64,000 nucleotides of DNA, taken from positions 620,684 through 684,683 of the forward strand of contig OY253658.1 in NCBI GenBank assembly GCA_958009055.1, written 5' to 3'. A program made the translations under genes and the position numbers. Source of the stretch: Choricystis sp. odSpoLacu1. Taxonomy: Eukaryota; Chlorophyta; Trebouxiophyceae. Positions 63,162 through 64,000 of the stretch are shown here, in pieces (positions within the stretch are counted from its first letter, which is position 1; the number at the start of each line of letters is the position of its first letter). The notes under the pieces are model-generated. The model saw only the letters and a list, made by a program, of their open reading frames with translations. It made no database searches and was not told the DNA's origin.

Positions 63162-63657
63162 ATGCAACGCGTCCCTACGCACCTCGCAGCGCCGGCTGCT
63201 TCGGCTTTGGTGCGTTCTTGGAGGAGAGAAACGGGCGAATCAGAGCCCCCTGCGGCGGGCGCATCCGCGAAGGGGGAAGAGCACCCTCTGCAAGCACCTT
63301 CCTCCGCCTCAACTTTTCGCCTCCTGTTGCCTGCCGTGGTGACATTGATCTTGCGACACCACTCAAGGGGACAGGCAGCGGTGTCGAGTCCAACAAAAAA
63401 AAAACGCTGACGTCACTCACCCCCAAACCTCCCACCCTCAGCCCCGCCCCGCCGTCGCCCGCCGGTCCGCCCTGGCCGCCGCGGCGGCTGCAGCCTTGCT
63501 GGCAGTCACGGGCGCCGCGTCCCCGCCCCCCGCCACCGCGGCCGCCAGCCTGGGCAATAACAAAGCAGTGGAGTTGGCGGCCGCCGCGACCAAGCGGCGT
63601 GCCGCGATGAAGGCCAAGGTGGAGGCCGCCAAGGCGACCAAGAAGGCCACGTTTTGA
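63162..63657 (+). CDS. Small precursor with twin-Arg lumen-type signal (87 aa)
   Basis: Exons 63162-63209 and 63442-63657 join in phase to 87 residues. The order is: short plastid-transit-like start (MQRVPTHLAAPAASALPRPA), a twin arginine with hydrophobic core (VARRSALAAAAAAALLAVTG), an AxA-type cleavage site (PPPATAAA), and a 36-residue mature peptide starting SLGNNKAVEL, with repeated AAAATKRR, MKAKVEAAKATKKATF. This bipartite leader is typical of thylakoid lumen proteins using the Tat path. The Lys/Ala helix-forming mature part is unlike any small photosystem subunit I can recall. Confidence 0.6.
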
Positions 63658-63693
63658 GTGAGAGTGTTGGGAGGGAGAGAGAGAGAGAGAGAG

Positions 63694-63727
63694 ATGATGA
63701 TGATGATGATGATGGTGATGATGAGGA
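63694..63727. repeat. (GAT)n microsatellite
   Basis: About 11 GAT/GGT units just after a GA run, between two converging genes. Confidence 0.95.
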
Positions 63728-63833
63728 TCTTGTTCCCCCGCGTGCAAAGCCCCACGTGAAAAGCTAACACACACAAAAACACTTCACCCCCCCTGATCGA
63801 TCCATGTCTCAATCACACACCACCCCCACTTAC

Positions 63834-64000
63834 CCACGGCATGGCCACCAGCTGAGCCGCGGTGGGCCGATCCTGCGGCCTCGACGCCAGAGCCACGGCC
63901 ACCAGCGCACGAGCCCCGGCCGACAGGTGCCCCGGCAACCGCACCCGTCCCTCGCTATCTGGCCCACCGCCACACAGCAGTTCGGCCGCCAGTGCGCCCA
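63834..64000 (-). CDS. Protein kinase catalytic domain, C-terminal part (partial)
   Basis: The window's end cuts this gene. The visible exon reads the last subdomains of a Ser/Thr kinase: RLPGHLSAGARALVAVALAS-RPQDRPTAAQLVAMPW, with the invariant Arg of subdomain XI in DRPTA and the closing PW. A donor GGTAAG at 63833 ends the exon. The last exon is not certain: an acceptor at 63794-63793 would give a stop within three codons but the intron would be only 41 bp; a TTAG farther on is possible. Confidence 0.75.

Noticed and set aside
1..64000. Transposons, viral genes, insertion sequences or a plastid/mitochondrial genome segment
   Set aside because: No transposase, reverse transcriptase, integrase or capsid-like protein was seen, and spliceosomal introns with nuclear-style organelle leaders rule out an organelle genome.

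Overview
This window is nuclear DNA from a photosynthetic eukaryote, most likely a green alga (Chlorophyta sensu lato) with a compact, very GC-rich genome. The coding sequences are split by short GT-AG introns, mostly about 90-400 bp. Gene content is that of the green lineage: Mg-chelatase subunit D, violaxanthin de-epoxidase, a plastid-type ribosomal protein S6 encoded in the nucleus, monofunctional EPSP synthase, plastid ferredoxin FdC2, the complex I ferredoxin C1-FDX, two AMT-type ammonium transporters and a FLOE/DUF1421 protein. TGTAA motifs, the usual chlorophyte poly(A) signal, follow several stop codons. I cannot name the species.

I find about 44 genes or gene parts in 64 kb, roughly one per 1.45 kb. 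Many are in divergent pairs with 100-300 bp between start codons, or convergent pairs with under 300 bp between stops. Layout: (1-9.1 kb) 3' part of an M32 carboxypeptidase, NSRP1-like splicing regulator, small membrane protein, PPME1, VDE, SMP-30/gluconolactonase, plastid RPS6; (9.4-19.8 kb) EPSP synthase, class 3 lipase, AMT1 ammonium transporter, carotenoid cleavage dioxygenase; (20-28.9 kb) organellar RPS5, leucine-rich-repeat protein, small unknown protein, NDUFV2, CUE-domain protein, DRG1 GTPase, membrane protein; (28.9-40.2 kb) CHLD, FLOE-like protein, C1-FDX, strictosidine-synthase-like protein, unknown small protein, eIF3L, MscS channel; (40.4-48.7 kb) a DUF2232-like membrane protein whose large intron holds an Mpv17-family gene on the other strand, CNOT3, unknown protein, aromatic-amino-acid-permease-like carrier; (49-64 kb) two secreted Pro/Ala-rich proteins, a KCTD/BTB protein, a second ammonium transporter, an orphan class V aminotransferase 3' fragment, an RRM protein, a YGGT protein, carnosine N-methyltransferase-like and OMS1-like methyltransferases, FdC2, two small plastid-looking proteins and the end of a protein kinase.

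The genes do not form an operon-like pathway. They are housekeeping genes plus chloroplast, mitochondrial and nitrogen-uptake functions. Exon structures were checked by reading phase: for most genes the exon lengths add up to a multiple of three. The exceptions share one cause: a reading-frame slip inside a G or C homopolymer of about 6-17 bases (PPME1, VDE, EPSPS, lipase, AMT1, the carotenoid dioxygenase, a secreted protein). RPS6 has a similar slip in a GC-rich tract. This pattern points to homopolymer length errors in the assembly rather than many pseudogenes.

I found no CRISPR array, rRNA, credible tRNA, transposon or virus-like element, and no clear previously undescribed multi-gene system. 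The observations most worth checking are the nested Mpv17 gene, a C1-FDX with no cysteines, (GT)n repeats always on the sense strand of introns, the Lys-Ala-Pro repeat secreted protein, and the aminotransferase fragment with no 5' part.
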